A stretch of DNA of 64,000 bases from Ceratodon purpureus. Its lineage: Eukaryota > Streptophyta > Bryopsida > Pseudoditrichales > Ditrichaceae. The DNA lies in NCBI GenBank assembly GCA_014871385.1, contig CM026426.1, positions 16,182,183-16,246,182 of the forward strand, written 5' to 3'. A program made the translations under genes and the position numbers. Below, in pieces: positions 12,749-23,582 of this stretch; positions within the stretch are counted from its first letter, which is position 1; each line of letters starts with the position of its first letter. The notes below the pieces were generated by a model. That model did not search any database, had not been told where the DNA came from, and was given only the letters and a program-made list of their open reading frames with translations.

Positions 12749-14738
12749 CTATTCGTCGTCACTATTTTCCCATACTTGAGCTAAAGCATGCCTCACAACT
12801 TCGACCACCTCAGAAGATATCTTGTAGACAGGGTCTCCACCTTTAAGGCAGTATGGGGCGAGTTTCATTCGAAACTTGCAGGCTATAACCAGGTGCGATG
12901 AAACATGTGCTACGACTGACTTTTCAAGATATGTGTAAGTGTAATCACCCCGGCCAGACTTTTTGTAATAAGTGCCGGCAATGACAAAATCCCCCGCCTC
13001 AAATTCGGCCCCCCAAGGACACGCAAGAGGAGCCCGTAGTTTATACTTTCGTCGTTGGCATTGCAGTACATAGAAGTCAACACCCTCTTCATTTGGTTGT
13101 TCCGCGGGAACCACAAAATTGTCACCAATGTCAATGACGTCGTCTAGCCTCTCACCCTGCTGAACCTAGAAACAGGAAGTAGACAGACATTAGAAAATCA
13201 TCCTACATTACTGCAGCCATCTAGTTAACGTTATAGACTTTTAACATGAAGCAAAATAGAATTTTACAAGAAAAATACACGGATATGGCAATACCTGTTC
13301 CACAGCATCGTCGTCGAGGGAGTCAAGCGCTTCTGTTGGGGATTTAGGATGCAGCTGTACTGCACGCCATGGAGGAACATGGGAGGATTGCTCACAATTC
13401 TCCCAATCCTTCTGTATGCATGATACACAGAAGCATGACAGTGGTCTAACTAGTAAGCATGTATTATTTGTGGTAGAGTTCCCCATAATTGAATGAAGAG
13501 ATCTCGAACCAGAAATAGTGTGGCACGCCATCGGTGAATCCCTACAGATCTCGTTTTCACCAACGTGCCAAAAGGTACGGTGAATATCTCTGCCTCTGGT
13601 CCCAACATACGAAGAAGGGACCCTAGTAGAGAAACCTTGCTGGAGAAACTCAACACATTGGAGTGCGTTCTGCAACTGCCTGTCAGGGTTCCGAATTTGT
13701 TCAATGCGTAATGCACGCTTTACAACTGCCCCTGCGCCATCCCATTCCCCTGCATTTGCATCCAGAACTGTTTCGTTAATCCATATTGCACAACATAGCA
13801 CATCATTCTAAATCCCCTACATAATACACAGTATGCTCCAGTCGCAGATGTACATAGAGTACATAATGTATACTTCAAAAGTACAAAGAGTACAGAAAAT
13901 CCACTCACATAAGTACAAAGGTACAGATGAACAAGTACCTTTCCCGTGTCCAGTTGCGAAATAGTTCCAGGTCATGGAACAGCCTCCAGTGAGACTAGGA
14001 TATCTAGCAACAAAATACATTGCAGTAGCTCCTTTAAACTGACCTGCGCAGCCATCAGAGAATACCCAATGCTCCCTCGGTTTTTCCCCGTTAGCAATCA
14101 ACCACCTCCAGTGAAGCATAAGACAATGCTGAACAAACAGGCTATCATGTTTCTTATCGTCTGAAATGTAGTAGTGTGTATGTTTTATGGTGATCAAATC
14201 ACCACTCACATCACGAACTCTCTGCAAAGTGATGTGGACCAATAGGGACACATACTCAGACATATAATACATGCTTTGGACTTCATTTTGAATCTGGAAC
14301 TCATAGTTCTCTGCAAAATCGATGTGGGAAACTAGAACTCCCTCGGGCAAACCTTCCATCATCTCCTTGCACTGCCAATCCTGCCAATTGGCAATAAAAT
14401 TATGCTTGATAAAAGCCTTTACCTTGGGTTTCAGGTACGTAACAAACTCCAACGGATTAGTCTCTTGATATACCTCCTGCAGCCTTTTCTTCGCCTTCCC
14501 TGTCTCACGATCAGTGCCAATCGTAACATACGAGAAATGCTTCCACCTTAGTTTCGGTTCCTCCAGTGAAGACATCTCCTGGGGGCAAAAACCTAGAGTA
14601 TCTACGCCACACTCTAGACAGTCACCCATTAGACAATCGAGCTTGTGCCATTCATCGAACTCTGGCTTTGAGCAAAGACAAGCTTCCCACAATTGAGTGA
14701 TCCTCTTGTATACTCTGTGATGAGCATCACAGCCTATA
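12749..14738 (-). pseudogene. DDE-type transposase of the outer element, 3' part (cut by the hAT insertion)
   Basis: Exons on the minus strand are 14738-13939, 13749-13295 and 13159-12749, with phases that join cleanly (donor AAAG|GTACTT, acceptor TGCAG). The protein shows SHIDFAENYEF, then HYYISDDKKHDSLF, FSDGCAGQFKG, and FATGHGKG spliced to EWDGAGAVVKR. This order of acidic motifs is what I recall from a widespread RNase-H-fold transposase family in animals and algae, with aspartates in HIDFAENY and FSDGCAGQ as likely catalytic residues. The final exon is a 130-residue domain ending in an acidic tail at a TAG stop. The upstream half continues at 38152, beyond the nested hAT element. The intact gene would be the natural mobiliser of the outer transposon. 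The family name is left open. Confidence 0.72.
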
Positions 14739-14746
14739 CCCTCACC
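14739..14746. repeat. Left copy of the 8-bp hAT target duplication
   Basis: CCCTCACC immediately precedes the terminal CAGGG of the hAT element and is repeated exactly at 38144-38151. Eight-base duplications are the hAT signature. Confidence 0.92.
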
Positions 14747-15417
14747 CAGGGTTTTCTATTCCGTCGCGACGTGCCCCTCTCGCGTCATAATGTCGGGACG
14801 TCACGACGGTGTACAGTCACGACCGGACGTCCCATTCGGTCTTTATCGCGACGGCCCAAATATTTACGGCAACATTTTCACTTTTACATTTCCGCCCCGG
14901 CGACACCTCGGACAGCCGATGTCCACGTCTGCGATAAAGGTGGTCTGATACTGGTGGGCCCCAGTACCAGTCCGCTTCGTCCGCGCCACCCTGTACAATC
15001 CGATACCCAGTCCGATGTCCGATCCGACATCCGCTTTCCGCCGGATCGATGCCCCGTCGTCCGACGGGTCTTCGTGATCTCGTCCGCATTCCGGCATCCC
15101 TCAAGGCGCTTATCCGCCATCCGATTGCTGTCGGCTCCGACGAAGTCCGCCACATTCTACTGCACTCCTCGTGGTCGGACCCTGGTTCGGCCACTATCCC
15201 GACATTGTACCTTCGACGGCCAAGTTCCGACCTGAGTTCGGGTCCGACGCATATCGAATTCGGATGTCCGGCAACATATCCCGGTGGACTCCCATCAAAT
15301 GGACTGGCGTTCTATGCTACGCCTGCTTTATCTTCATGGTCGTTCTAGGAATCGGTGCATTATTTTCCACTTCGGTAACGGCTCGTTGAAACGTGACACT
15401 TTGAGTGCATTTCAACG
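14747..15417 (+). repeat. Left end of the hAT element with subterminal GTCCG motifs
   Basis: After the terminal CAGGGTTTTCTAT come CGTCGCGACG, GTCGGGACGTCACGACGG and a dense set of GTCCGA/ATCCGAC motifs (for example around 14995-15050). The right end (37500-38143) shows the mirror arrangement with CGTCACGACCC and CGTCGCGACGG. Such subterminal repeats are expected transposase binding sites. No gene is visible before 15418. Confidence 0.7.
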
Positions 15418-15765
15418 ATGGCTCACAGTGCTGGGATTCCAGGGAGTCCTATCGCCTTGTTCGGGCCAGCCCAGTTTAGGAACGACTCTGACTTTAGCGA
15501 CGATGAAGAGTATTTGGCGATCGTGGAGATGGGGACGAGAGTCAGGCCGAGTTTCTTACCTGCCATCCCGGGAGACGTCTCGGAGGGCATCATCTGGAAG
15601 ATGTTGATGGTCGAGGACGACGACATCGAGAACTACAGAACATGCACACTCCTCCGTTGTGTTTGCAGGGGGTGGAGGAACTTTGTGGATATTCAGCCAC
15701 GTTGGTACCAGAGCCGATTTGCATTCAACCTGCGGCCTTTTATGGATTCTGAAGACGAATCCTAG
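15418..15765 (+). CDS. F-box-like protein (115 aa)
   Basis: The ATG has a good context (ACGATGG) and the stop is TAG. Residues about 48-100 read as an F-box: PGDVSEGIIWKMLM, then an acidic spacer, then TLLRCVCRGWRNFVD and a Trp about ten residues later, matching the family pattern LP.E....IL..L...D...L..VC..WR.L. F-box proteins link substrates to SCF ubiquitin ligases through SKP1. No substrate-binding repeats follow, so it is a minimal or truncated F-box protein, or a first exon. It is the first gene inside the hAT left end. The call rests on one short motif. Confidence 0.55.
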   Translation: MAHSAGIPGSPIALFGPAQFRNDSDFSDDEEYLAIVEMGTRVRPSFLPAIPGDVSEGIIWKMLMVEDDDIENYRTCTLLRCVCRGWRNFVDIQPRWYQSRFAFNLRPFMDSEDES

Positions 15766-16457
15766 GATATTGTTCGTTGAAACACTAAGGTGTAGGGTAC
15801 CAAACATCGCAGTTTAGTACATCAAGATCCGCAATGCTTAGGGTTTAGCGTAGTTGCAGGTCTGCGATGGTCGGATTGGTGTCGACCATTGTCCGGCGCC
15901 TATCGGACAACGGGTCGGACACTGCATTGCAGCGGAATAAGGCTGGTTTATCATGATATTGAATCCGTAAGTATTGGAATCATGAAACTTTAATTGTTGA
16001 ATCATTGATGATACTGTAATCATACTTGTACATGCGTGGTCACTAATAGGTTCATGATGCCAATACATGTCCGGGGCCGTCTATCAATTCTGTTCTCGAG
16101 TGATACTCGTGTGATAGGGTGTATTATGAATGATATCATACTCCCTAGACATATCGAGCGTGTTACGTTTTATGATTATACCGTCGGCCCTGTTATAACT
16201 GCGTGTACGTCTGTTCGCAACTTGGGATTGATTTCATAATCCCAAATCTAGGTGGATTATAAGTTTTATTGCAACTGAGAGGGAAAATTAAATGCCCATT
16301 TGGAACTATGATGATCATCGCCTCCCTTCTTCTATGTGTTGAGCGCCGTTGGTAATGCAGCACCATTGCGGAAAACGTTCTTCCTCCGTGGTGTAGCGTT
16401 GTCTATTCTCCGCGCGCTGACCTGCACCAACCTCTGTCTACTTTCGAGCCGTCCCCG
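15766..16457. other. Intergenic segment of the hAT element
   Basis: The first 150 bases contain TTAGGGTTTAG (telo-box-like) and GGTCGGA/TCGGACA motifs; the rest is ordinary sequence with no gene recognised. The motifs may serve the neighbouring promoters. Confidence 0.45.
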
Positions 16458-17297
16458 ATGGCTTGCTCGCGCGAGTGCCCTCCATCTTGTATGGAAGGGA
16501 GTAGCCGGTGCCTAAGCGAGTTTCTCCGATCGGACTACGAATCCAAGGATTTGCCAGTGTGGGTTGATGCAGCGAGGAGAAGGGGAGGGGAGTTTCAACA
16601 TGCGAAAGATGTGCCGAGATCCAAGGAATGTCTACGGACTTGGCTCGAATCCGTCGACGCGTTTCAGGAAGAGTATGGCCTCTTGTGTCCCGATTTCTCC
16701 GCCGTGCCCCTCATGGAGACCCGTCTGTGGGCGTCGAACTGGGACCCAGTCGCAGTGTTGCAGTTCCAATCCGTGGCGAATTGCACAGGCATCATGCATC
16801 CGATACGCGGGCGCATTCCAGCGGAACGGGTGGTGCAAAGTTGGGTCCGGGGGGACGAGGAGGGTCGGAAGATCGTGCGGACACAGACTGGAGGTCCATC
16901 GAGCGATCGAGTGCGTGAGGGGTGTGCATGCGCGCATGCCCGATGGTGGAGGGCTGGAAGTCGGACGAGGACGACGCCACTCCGCCGGGATAGAATCAGA
17001 GGACTTGGCCAGGTTTCATTGCATATGGAAGCGGGAGGCGCTGCGTTGGAATCTCGTAGATCCATAAGGGCGGATGCAGAATCCCCTAATGCGACACGCG
17101 GATCCTCCGGTGATGCTAAGAAGCGTAAGGTGGACGAGGAGGAAGACCACTCCGAGCATGAAAGTGACGAGACCCGCAAAATGACGGACTACGAGTTCCA
17201 ACGGTATTGCTGGAGAACGATGCCTTATCTCGGTGAGATGTCGGATATTGTGAACAAACAGGAGGGTTTTCAGCAGAGTTTTTGGGAAAACGCTTGA
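16458..17297 (+). CDS. Unknown nuclear-type protein of the hAT element (279 aa)
   Basis: I do not recognise this protein. The ATG context is good (CCGATGG) and the stop is TGA. The N-terminal 120 residues are Trp- and Cys-containing and look globular (LPVWVDAARRR, LWASNWDPVAVLQF). The middle is Arg-rich and the C-terminal third carries a clear nuclear signal, AKKRKVDEEED, followed by an acidic stretch. It lies between the F-box-like gene and a minus-strand ORF. The coding strand is the only frame with an uninterrupted 280 codons here. A DNA- or chromatin-associated accessory protein is possible but unproven. Confidence 0.5.
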   Translation: MACSRECPPSCMEGSSRCLSEFLRSDYESKDLPVWVDAARRRGGEFQHAKDVPRSKECLRTWLESVDAFQEEYGLLCPDFSAVPLMETRLWASNWDPVAVLQFQSVANCTGIMHPIRGRIPAERVVQSWVRGDEEGRKIVRTQTGGPSSDRVREGCACAHARWWRAGSRTRTTPLRRDRIRGLGQVSLHMEAGGAALESRRSIRADAESPNATRGSSGDAKKRKVDEEEDHSEHESDETRKMTDYEFQRYCWRTMPYLGEMSDIVNKQEGFQQSFWENA

Positions 17298-17673
17298 TTT
17301 TAATAGACGACTGTTGCAGCTGTTAATGATTCTGCTCACTACCAATCTTGGAATGCTTAACTCTGGCCTTCTCTTTCTCTGACTATTTTGTATATGGGAC
17401 GAGAATTTTCGTAAATTTTCGGCCTTACTATAATATTTATTCCCCGTTTATTATTATGCTGATCTTCCGATGATCAGAGTATATTTATGTTTTATAATGA
17501 TGGAGCTATTCCGAACGTCCCCCGTAGTTTGATATCTCCTTTCTGTTTCGGAAATATCCATCCAGTGCAGTTTCTAAGCAGACATGCATCTTCCAACCTC
17601 TTGTCTAATTGCTAATGCATTGCGTCGATAACGGAGATTCTCCGTATTTAACCGGACACTATTTACTTCGTAA
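17298..17673. other. Short AT-rich gap between convergent genes
   Basis: This gap separates the 3' ends of the plus-strand ORF ending at 17297 and the minus-strand ORF ending at 17674. It is AT-rich and lacks the TCGGAC motif, as expected of two facing 3' untranslated regions. Confidence 0.4.
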
Positions 17674-18132
17674 CTACCTAGATTTCCTAGCTTGTTCGAT
17701 GTCATTCTTAAGTTTCTGGTACTTGGATGGCCAAATCGCCTCCAGTTCCTCGACGTAAGTCTTAGGCTTTGAAGTTTCGGTCTCTACGAATGCGGCTGGT
17801 CTCCTCCGCGTGTTCCTTCGTATCGGACCTATCGCGGTCGTAGCACCGATGGAATGCTTCCTTTCCTGTGCTGGGGATGACCTCCCATTACTACTTCCTC
17901 CGGGCTTCCCGTACTCATTGTTGTCCTTCCACTTGCATCCCTCGTTAGCTGGAATGCATAGACCTCCCCCCAATACTTGTACCTTGTCTACGCCAATGTC
18001 CTTGTCTCCACTGCCCGCTCCTGGAGCAGTTTCCTTATCAGTGTCCCCAACGACTTCGTTCCTCTCGGGATTCCAAGAGAGCAAGAACTCTAATACCTCA
18101 TCCTCTAGACTAGTTATGTCACAAGGATCCAT
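17674..18132 (-). CDS. Unknown small protein of the hAT element (152 aa)
   Basis: The minus-strand ORF starts at an ATG with context AAGATGG. It begins with an acidic segment (DITSLEDEVLEFLLSW), has a Gly/Asp-rich middle, an Arg-rich stretch (GPIRRNTRRRPA) and a C-terminal amphipathic segment (WPSKYQKLKNDIEQARKSR). I see no known domain. It is transcribed toward the 279-aa gene and away from the transposase, with a TCGGAC-type motif array on its 5' side that could act as a shared divergent promoter. Confidence 0.45.
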   Translation of the reverse strand: MDPCDITSLEDEVLEFLLSWNPERNEVVGDTDKETAPGAGSGDKDIGVDKVQVLGGGLCIPANEGCKWKDNNEYGKPGGSSNGRSSPAQERKHSIGATTAIGPIRRNTRRRPAAFVETETSKPKTYVEELEAIWPSKYQKLKNDIEQARKSR

Positions 18133-18239
18133 CTTGTAACTGGAGAGGACTCGTCCACAATAACTTGCGGGCTAACTGCATCAAAAGGGACCTGTGTTAT
18201 CGCACTTCCCGTTTATATATCATGGCATACCTCGCGCAC

Positions 18240-19000
18240 TATAGTCCGCCATTCGCCCTTTGCCGGACGACGCTGCCTCGGATTGAATCCGAACGTCCGT
18301 TGCCTGCTGCCCCTATCCGACCGTACCGGATCACCATCCGCGCTATACCGGACCGGCACAATCTCCTGCCAAAGGGCGGATGCGCGGGGTTCGTATTATC
18401 CGGCGCCGTTTTCACTGTCCAGACACAATCCGCCTTTCCGAAGTCGGATTCCGCTTCGCAAAGTTCCGACCCCTGACCTATGCTCTAGAAGAACGACGCG
18501 ATATTGTTTAATCGTTCCTGTAATCAACTATGTCCGCCTTCGCCGCATTACTGCCCCGAGGTCGCGTCCGACCGATTCCGGAACGCGCACGTTTCGATCG
18601 GCGGACCACGTCCGAGCCTCTAATCCGTCGGGGTACCTCGTCCATGTCCGATTGCGGAGTTACCACATTCCGCGAAACGATCGGATTTCAGGTAGTCCGC
18701 CCGTCCGTGGTTCATCCATCTCCGTACACGGGCCAATCTCACGGAGTGCGAACCACCTCCCCGATGTCAGCACACGACTGCCATAATATGCAGATCCTGA
18801 CCATCTTTTTCCTACAACGCGGACCAAAATCGAATCTGGTTACTGGACCGCCATCGATCCCGCTCTCGTCCGACCTCGTCCGCAACACCCGGAACAACTC
18901 CGCGATGTTCCGCTTCCTGGTCCCGGACACGCTCGGGGAGTGCCATAAAAGATGCGACTCACCAGGCTTTGTTCTCCCTTCTTTGCACTGCGTGTCTCAG
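18240..19000. repeat. GTCCG/TCGGA motif array upstream of the hAT transposase
   Basis: The segment is dense in GTCCGA, ATCCGA, TCCGCC and CGGAC words on both strands (for example 18290-18360, 18560-18720, 18860-18900). It lies between the minus-strand ORF at 17674-18132 and the transposase, where a divergent control region would be expected. No gene is apparent. Confidence 0.6.
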
Positions 19001-19245
19001 GACTCTGGGGTCTCGACTGAGGTTCCTCTGCATGAGACCCAAGTGTGCTCAAGGGGTCAAGCATAGCCCACTGGAACGGACCGTCCGAACTCCATCGGAG
19101 ATCTGGAACATAATCAGGGCAAGTCCATCCCTCCACCCTCGTTCAACGACGCTAGAAGTGCGTTGTCGGGCGCAATTTCTGTAATAGGTCCATCTCGCCT
19201 TAAATAGTGCGTTCACCCTCCAGATTCTTGCTTTCTGTCGCAGGC

Positions 19246-21717
19246 ATGCCGCGAAGAGTAGATGCCTGGGATCAGTGGTGGCAAGACTTGGGCGTGGTGG
19301 GTGCGAGGCCTCAGAGACAGGTTAGGTGTAGAATTTGTAATGTGACTATTGTGTACCGTCGGGATAGAATGTTCGCCCACTTTGGATACAGACCTTTAGG
19401 TGGTCCAGGTAACTACGGTATACAAGTTTGCAGGTTGCTAAGTGCGCGGGTGAGGAGGTTGTTCGTAGACTGCGGAGGTGAAGTTCCTAGAAGAGAGCCC
19501 GATGATGTTCATGACATTGGCTTGGGAGGTGACGGGGTCCCAGATCCAGTAATACCTCAAGCTCCCGATAACGAGGGGGCGCGCGCGAATGATGGGCCAG
19601 CTATGCAGGAGCCCGATATGGCACCCCAGGGTTCTCCGCCCAGGGAAATGCGTCAAGTGAATCTTGTGCAAGGATTCAATGCTACCACGAAGCTTCGATT
19701 AGATAAAGTGTGGGCGACGGCATTCTACGAAGCCAATATCCCATTCAACGTTATTAAGCATCCTGCCTTCATTAACGCCGTTCGGGAAACAGTGCGAGCC
19801 CGCTTCCCGGCATACCTGCCGCCATCGATGAATGCTATTCGCACAAAACTGTTGAGCGCGAGAAAGGCGGAAATGGTGAGACAAGTAAGGGAACTCACGG
19901 GCAATTCCACAGAGAAATACGGTGTTACGATATGTGCAGACGGTTGGGACAACGTCCAGAGTCGTCCTCTTCTGAATGTTATCCAGAGTGGGACCAGGGG
20001 CGACGTTTTCCTTGGAACCATAGACACGACGGGACACTACAAAGATAGCGATTACATCGCTTCTCAGATCCGTCCGTTTGTGGAACGGGCCGGACCGCAA
20101 CATGTGGTCCAAGTTTGCACTGACAATGCTCCGAACATGCTTGGATCCAGTCGGATGCTCGAGACACGATATCCTCACATTTATGTTCAAGGGTGTGCCG
20201 CACATTGCTTGGATCTGTTGCTCGAAGATTGGGGGAAGCAGGATTGGGTGAAGCACATAGTCAGAAAGGCGAGACTTATTTGTCTATGGGTTAGAAATCA
20301 TCATTCATCAATGGCTTTGTTTCGCAGGATGTGTCCCAATCTGACCATCCGTTTGCCCGTTGAGACGCGGTTCGCGACGAATTTCATTATGATCGAGCGT
20401 CTTGTGGAACTTCGGAATGCATTTGAGAGAATGGTCATCGATCCGGCGTTTGCAGGTATTTTAGCAACCTATCCTGATGTGAACAGCTCAGCAGGGAAGA
20501 GGGTCCGCCTATTTCGGAAGTACGTGCGTGCGGACGGTTTCTGGAACACGTGCCATAACTTCTTATACATGGTCATCCGAGTGGTGAAGGCATTACGCCT
20601 TTTTGATGGGAAGGCACCTGCGATGGGCCTAGCTTGGAGGGCGATGTACGATTTGAAGAACCACGTCCGCAGTTTTTCCTCCCATCCGTTTAGATTGAAC
20701 GCGGACCTGGCAGCAGACGCCATGGTCGCATTCGACCACAGATGGGCTATGATGTTGACAGATCTTCATTGGGCAGGTGCGATGCTCAACCCGACCCTAC
20801 GTGGATGGGCGCCACTTCATAACCACGAGGAGTCGAGGATCATTTTAAACCGGGTTTTTCGCAAGTTATCCTCTAACGAGGAGAATTACGTCCAGATCCT
20901 TGTCCAGTATCAGGATTTCCTCGAGAATCGGGAGGCATTTGCTGATTCAACCGATTCCCAGGCGCACGGCACTGCTATCCACGAATGGTGGGACGCAATG
21001 GGAGGTGGAGCCCGGGCTCTCCAAACAATAGCTAGACGTATACTTGGACAGGTTTGCTCCGTGTCTGCGTGTGAGCGCAACTGGAGCATGTACTCTTACG
21101 TGCACAGCAAGGTGCGCAATAGATTGAAACATGTACGAGCGGAGGACCTCGTGTATATCTACACGAACAGTAGACTCGTTCGTCACCGCCGGGCCCCGCG
21201 TCCGGCACAGTGGTATGGCTTAGAGGAGGTTCATTCCGACGATGACCTCGATGGCGAGGATCCGGACGAGGACGACGAGGAGGAAGACGTCGGACGGGGA
21301 GGAGACCATGTAGCGGACGATGTGGCGGACGATGCCCGCATGGATGGTGTCGGACAGGGCGGATTGGGCATGGGCAGTGTCGGACTTGCGGACGACGATC
21401 CGCCCGAGAGCGACTTTGAGGAATCTGGATCGGACGACGCAGGATCTGACGGTGACGACGGTGGCGATGTCCGGATTGCCGAGCTCTTCCACAATATGTT
21501 CGACGCGGGACATCGCCGAGATGCGGTTGAAGATATCCTCCGCCAGGATAGTCGCGTCGGACGGCAGGCGTATGCAGGAGGTGAGCGTCGAGCTCAGAGT
21601 CCGATCAACGAAGCAGAAATACAGTCGGACAGAGGAGATGGTAGTCCGGCCCGGAGGATACCTATCGTCGACGCGGACTTCTCGCAGCCTTGGAGTGATT
21701 CTTTGTCATTTGGCTAG
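19246..21717 (+). CDS. hAT transposase (BED-type finger, DUF659, hAT dimerisation)
   Basis: The start is the ATG after GCAGGC at 19246, giving 823 residues to a TAG; a weaker upstream start exists in frame. Domains: a BED-like zinc finger (about 25-65, CRICN then H and C); a DUF659/RNase-H core with ICADGWD (Asp232), VCTDNAPNM (Asp293) and CAAHCLDLL; and the hAT C-terminal block with VSACERNWSMYSYVHSK (Glu610) and VRNRLKH. All three acidic catalytic residues are present. A long acidic tail follows, encoded by many TCGGAC repeats. It catalyses cut-and-paste movement in the nucleus and most likely moves this 23.4-kb element. The frame stays open past the TAG into the next ORF. Confidence 0.93.
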   Translation: MPRRVDAWDQWWQDLGVVGARPQRQVRCRICNVTIVYRRDRMFAHFGYRPLGGPGNYGIQVCRLLSARVRRLFVDCGGEVPRREPDDVHDIGLGGDGVPDPVIPQAPDNEGARANDGPAMQEPDMAPQGSPPREMRQVNLVQGFNATTKLRLDKVWATAFYEANIPFNVIKHPAFINAVRETVRARFPAYLPPSMNAIRTKLLSARKAEMVRQVRELTGNSTEKYGVTICADGWDNVQSRPLLNVIQSGTRGDVFLGTIDTTGHYKDSDYIASQIRPFVERAGPQHVVQVCTDNAPNMLGSSRMLETRYPHIYVQGCAAHCLDLLLEDWGKQDWVKHIVRKARLICLWVRNHHSSMALFRRMCPNLTIRLPVETRFATNFIMIERLVELRNAFERMVIDPAFAGILATYPDVNSSAGKRVRLFRKYVRADGFWNTCHNFLYMVIRVVKALRLFDGKAPAMGLAWRAMYDLKNHVRSFSSHPFRLNADLAADAMVAFDHRWAMMLTDLHWAGAMLNPTLRGWAPLHNHEESRIILNRVFRKLSSNEENYVQILVQYQDFLENREAFADSTDSQAHGTAIHEWWDAMGGGARALQTIARRILGQVCSVSACERNWSMYSYVHSKVRNRLKHVRAEDLVYIYTNSRLVRHRRAPRPAQWYGLEEVHSDDDLDGEDPDEDDEEEDVGRGGDHVADDVADDARMDGVGQGGLGMGSVGLADDDPPESDFEESGSDDAGSDGDDGGDVRIAELFHNMFDAGHRRDAVEDILRQDSRVGRQAYAGGERRAQSPINEAEIQSDRGDGSPARRIPIVDADFSQPWSDSLSFG

Positions 21718-21744
21718 AGGGATTTCGACGAGAACCTGGCGAAC

Positions 21745-22491
21745 ATGGAGGGAGAGATTCGAACTGTTCTTCAGGAGGATTTACCACCTATCAATCGCCG
21801 GAGAGATGAAATGACGGAGGAAGATTCGAGAAGGAGGATGGCCGACCAGGAAGTTCAGACCCCGTCTGAGGAAATACGCCGTCCCGTAACTCGAAGCCTT
21901 GCTAGTACGTCCGGAAGTATGGCTGTAAACCAGCAACAGCCAGCTTCTGCCCTGCTCTCCACCCCCGTTGGTAGGGGTCACATCCTTCCGCAGCAGACCT
22001 CCGGCCGGGGTCGCAGACGCCGAGCAGTAGGATCTGCTGTAACCAACGGTAGCCAGTCCGTTGTTCTGACCGCGTCTTCTTCACGCAGCCGGCCCGTGCG
22101 GAGAGGGGTTCCATCTACGTCGATCCGGGACCCTGCGGCACGTGCATCTAGTTGCACGACTGGGGAAAGAGTGTCCAGTGGTCCTGCAAGGGGAAGTGTT
22201 ATCCAACGAACAACAAGAGGTGTAAAGCGAAAGAAAAGGTTCCAGGGGACTGCGTCGCGTTTCGCCCCGTACGAACCTGACAACTCCGAAGGTAGACCAG
22301 AACTCGATGAAAATGGAATACGCGACCCTCAAGGATCCCGTCCAACGAAGAAGCTAGTTATCACCAGAGACGATGAGTTGCGGCTAAGCACTAGAAGTCC
22401 GCGGTCTGATGACGACATGAGCACAGATGAATCCGAGGAGGACCGACGTTGCGACGAAGCCAACGACCCAACTGTTCGGATCCGAGAGTGA
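21745..22491 (+). CDS. Second ORF of the hAT unit, or C-terminal extension of the transposase (248 aa)
   Basis: This ORF is in the same frame as the transposase and separated from it by only the TAG at 21715-21717; the intervening codons read RDFDENLAN. Its own ATG has an excellent context (AACATGG). The protein is Arg/Ser-rich and likely disordered, with nuclear-signal clusters (GRGRRRRAV, RGVKRKKRF) and a Q-V-Q-T-P motif resembling the Q-G-T-Q-T motif of the ORF at 25927. It ends at a TGA. It may be a separate accessory protein, or part of a longer transposase broken by a nonsense mutation or reached by readthrough. Confidence 0.55.
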   Translation: MEGEIRTVLQEDLPPINRRRDEMTEEDSRRRMADQEVQTPSEEIRRPVTRSLASTSGSMAVNQQQPASALLSTPVGRGHILPQQTSGRGRRRRAVGSAVTNGSQSVVLTASSSRSRPVRRGVPSTSIRDPAARASSCTTGERVSSGPARGSVIQRTTRGVKRKKRFQGTASRFAPYEPDNSEGRPELDENGIRDPQGSRPTKKLVITRDDELRLSTRSPRSDDDMSTDESEEDRRCDEANDPTVRIRE

Positions 22492-22529
22492 ACGCTCGCC
22501 TAGTCTTCATACTACGATATGAGGAGACC

Positions 22530-23000
22530 TCCATTCCGTACTTATCCGAGCCGTGTCCGACAACCTCGTCACCCGTCCGCGCATGAATCGGTCTGCTCCG
22601 CGACAGATGTGCGACCTCTGTCCGCCCACGATTAATATCCCCTTTTGGTGGCTCTCCGACCTCGTCCGCCGTGGATCCTTTAGTGTTCTGTGTCTTGCCC
22701 CTCCCACTCCCCCTCCTCGCACTCCCCTCCTCGCACTCCCCTCCTCGCGCCATCCTCACTTCTGTGTCAGACATGCACTCTTCGCTACCCCGGATATGGC
22801 ACTGTCCGACTCACTGTCCGGCGCCTATACTGATTGGATGATCTCGGAGGCTACTCGTCCGATCCCGTTGCCGGATGTCCGCTGCAGGTCGGACGGGTTG
22901 CATTGTAATCTTCGTCCCCGTTTGCGTACAGTTCACTTCCCTTCCGTCCGTATTAGAGTGCACCCTCCGCGGTCCCTCAATTTTGTCTATTTTATCCTGT
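22530..23000. repeat. GTCCG motif array downstream of the transposase unit
   Basis: Many GTCCGA/GTCCGC words occur (22550-22690 and 22800-22960), with a short tandem CTCGCACTCCCCTC near 22715-22745. No gene is supported. Confidence 0.55.
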
Positions 23001-23494
23001 TCCGAAAATAAAATCATTATTTCGTAGAGCATGCATCGTGGGAAGTCCCATTTGGTATAGTATTCCACATGTGGATGTTGTACGTGATTTACAAACAGAG
23101 TGAGAATATGTATAAAAAACTAATGGAATAAGGATATAACATTGGAATTTTTTGGTCATCCGTTTTATAAAAGCCCAAATAACAAGTTATTAAGAGCGTG
23201 TGGACAATCATTTACTAATTACGGCATTTACATTCCAAGATTCTTGTAAAATCTCTAATCTCTTTTTTAAATATTTGTTTATGCAACCAACACATGAGTA
23301 TAGTAATTACGTTGATTTTGCGTACATGTGGCATATAACAAACATGTGCATATAAGACCATGTGCATATAAGAAAACATGTGCATATTAGAAAACAGTGC
23401 ATACGTGCTCTCTAAAACCCAAATCCCATTATCCTCATTGTACGAAAGGGGGGGGGGGTGGGGGCTGCGGTGGGGTAGTGATACCTCACAATGC

Positions 23495-23582
23495 GGTTAA
23501 GTTTGCGGTATGTTGCGGTAAGTTGCGGTAAGTTGCGGTGCGTTGCGGTAAGTTGCGGTGCGTTGCGGTAAGTTGCGGTTAA
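23495..23582 (+). repeat. Minisatellite of about ten bases, TTGCGGTAAG
   Basis: Eight or nine units of TTGCGGTAAG or the variant TTGCGGTGCG occur in tandem. A second array of the same unit lies at about 24580-24670. Units are contiguous with no unique spacers, so this is not a CRISPR array. Confidence 0.85.

Noticed and set aside
21231-21494. Ser/Pro-rich antisense open frame
   Set aside because: It is the shadow of the acidic, TCGGAC-rich tail of the transposase on the other strand.
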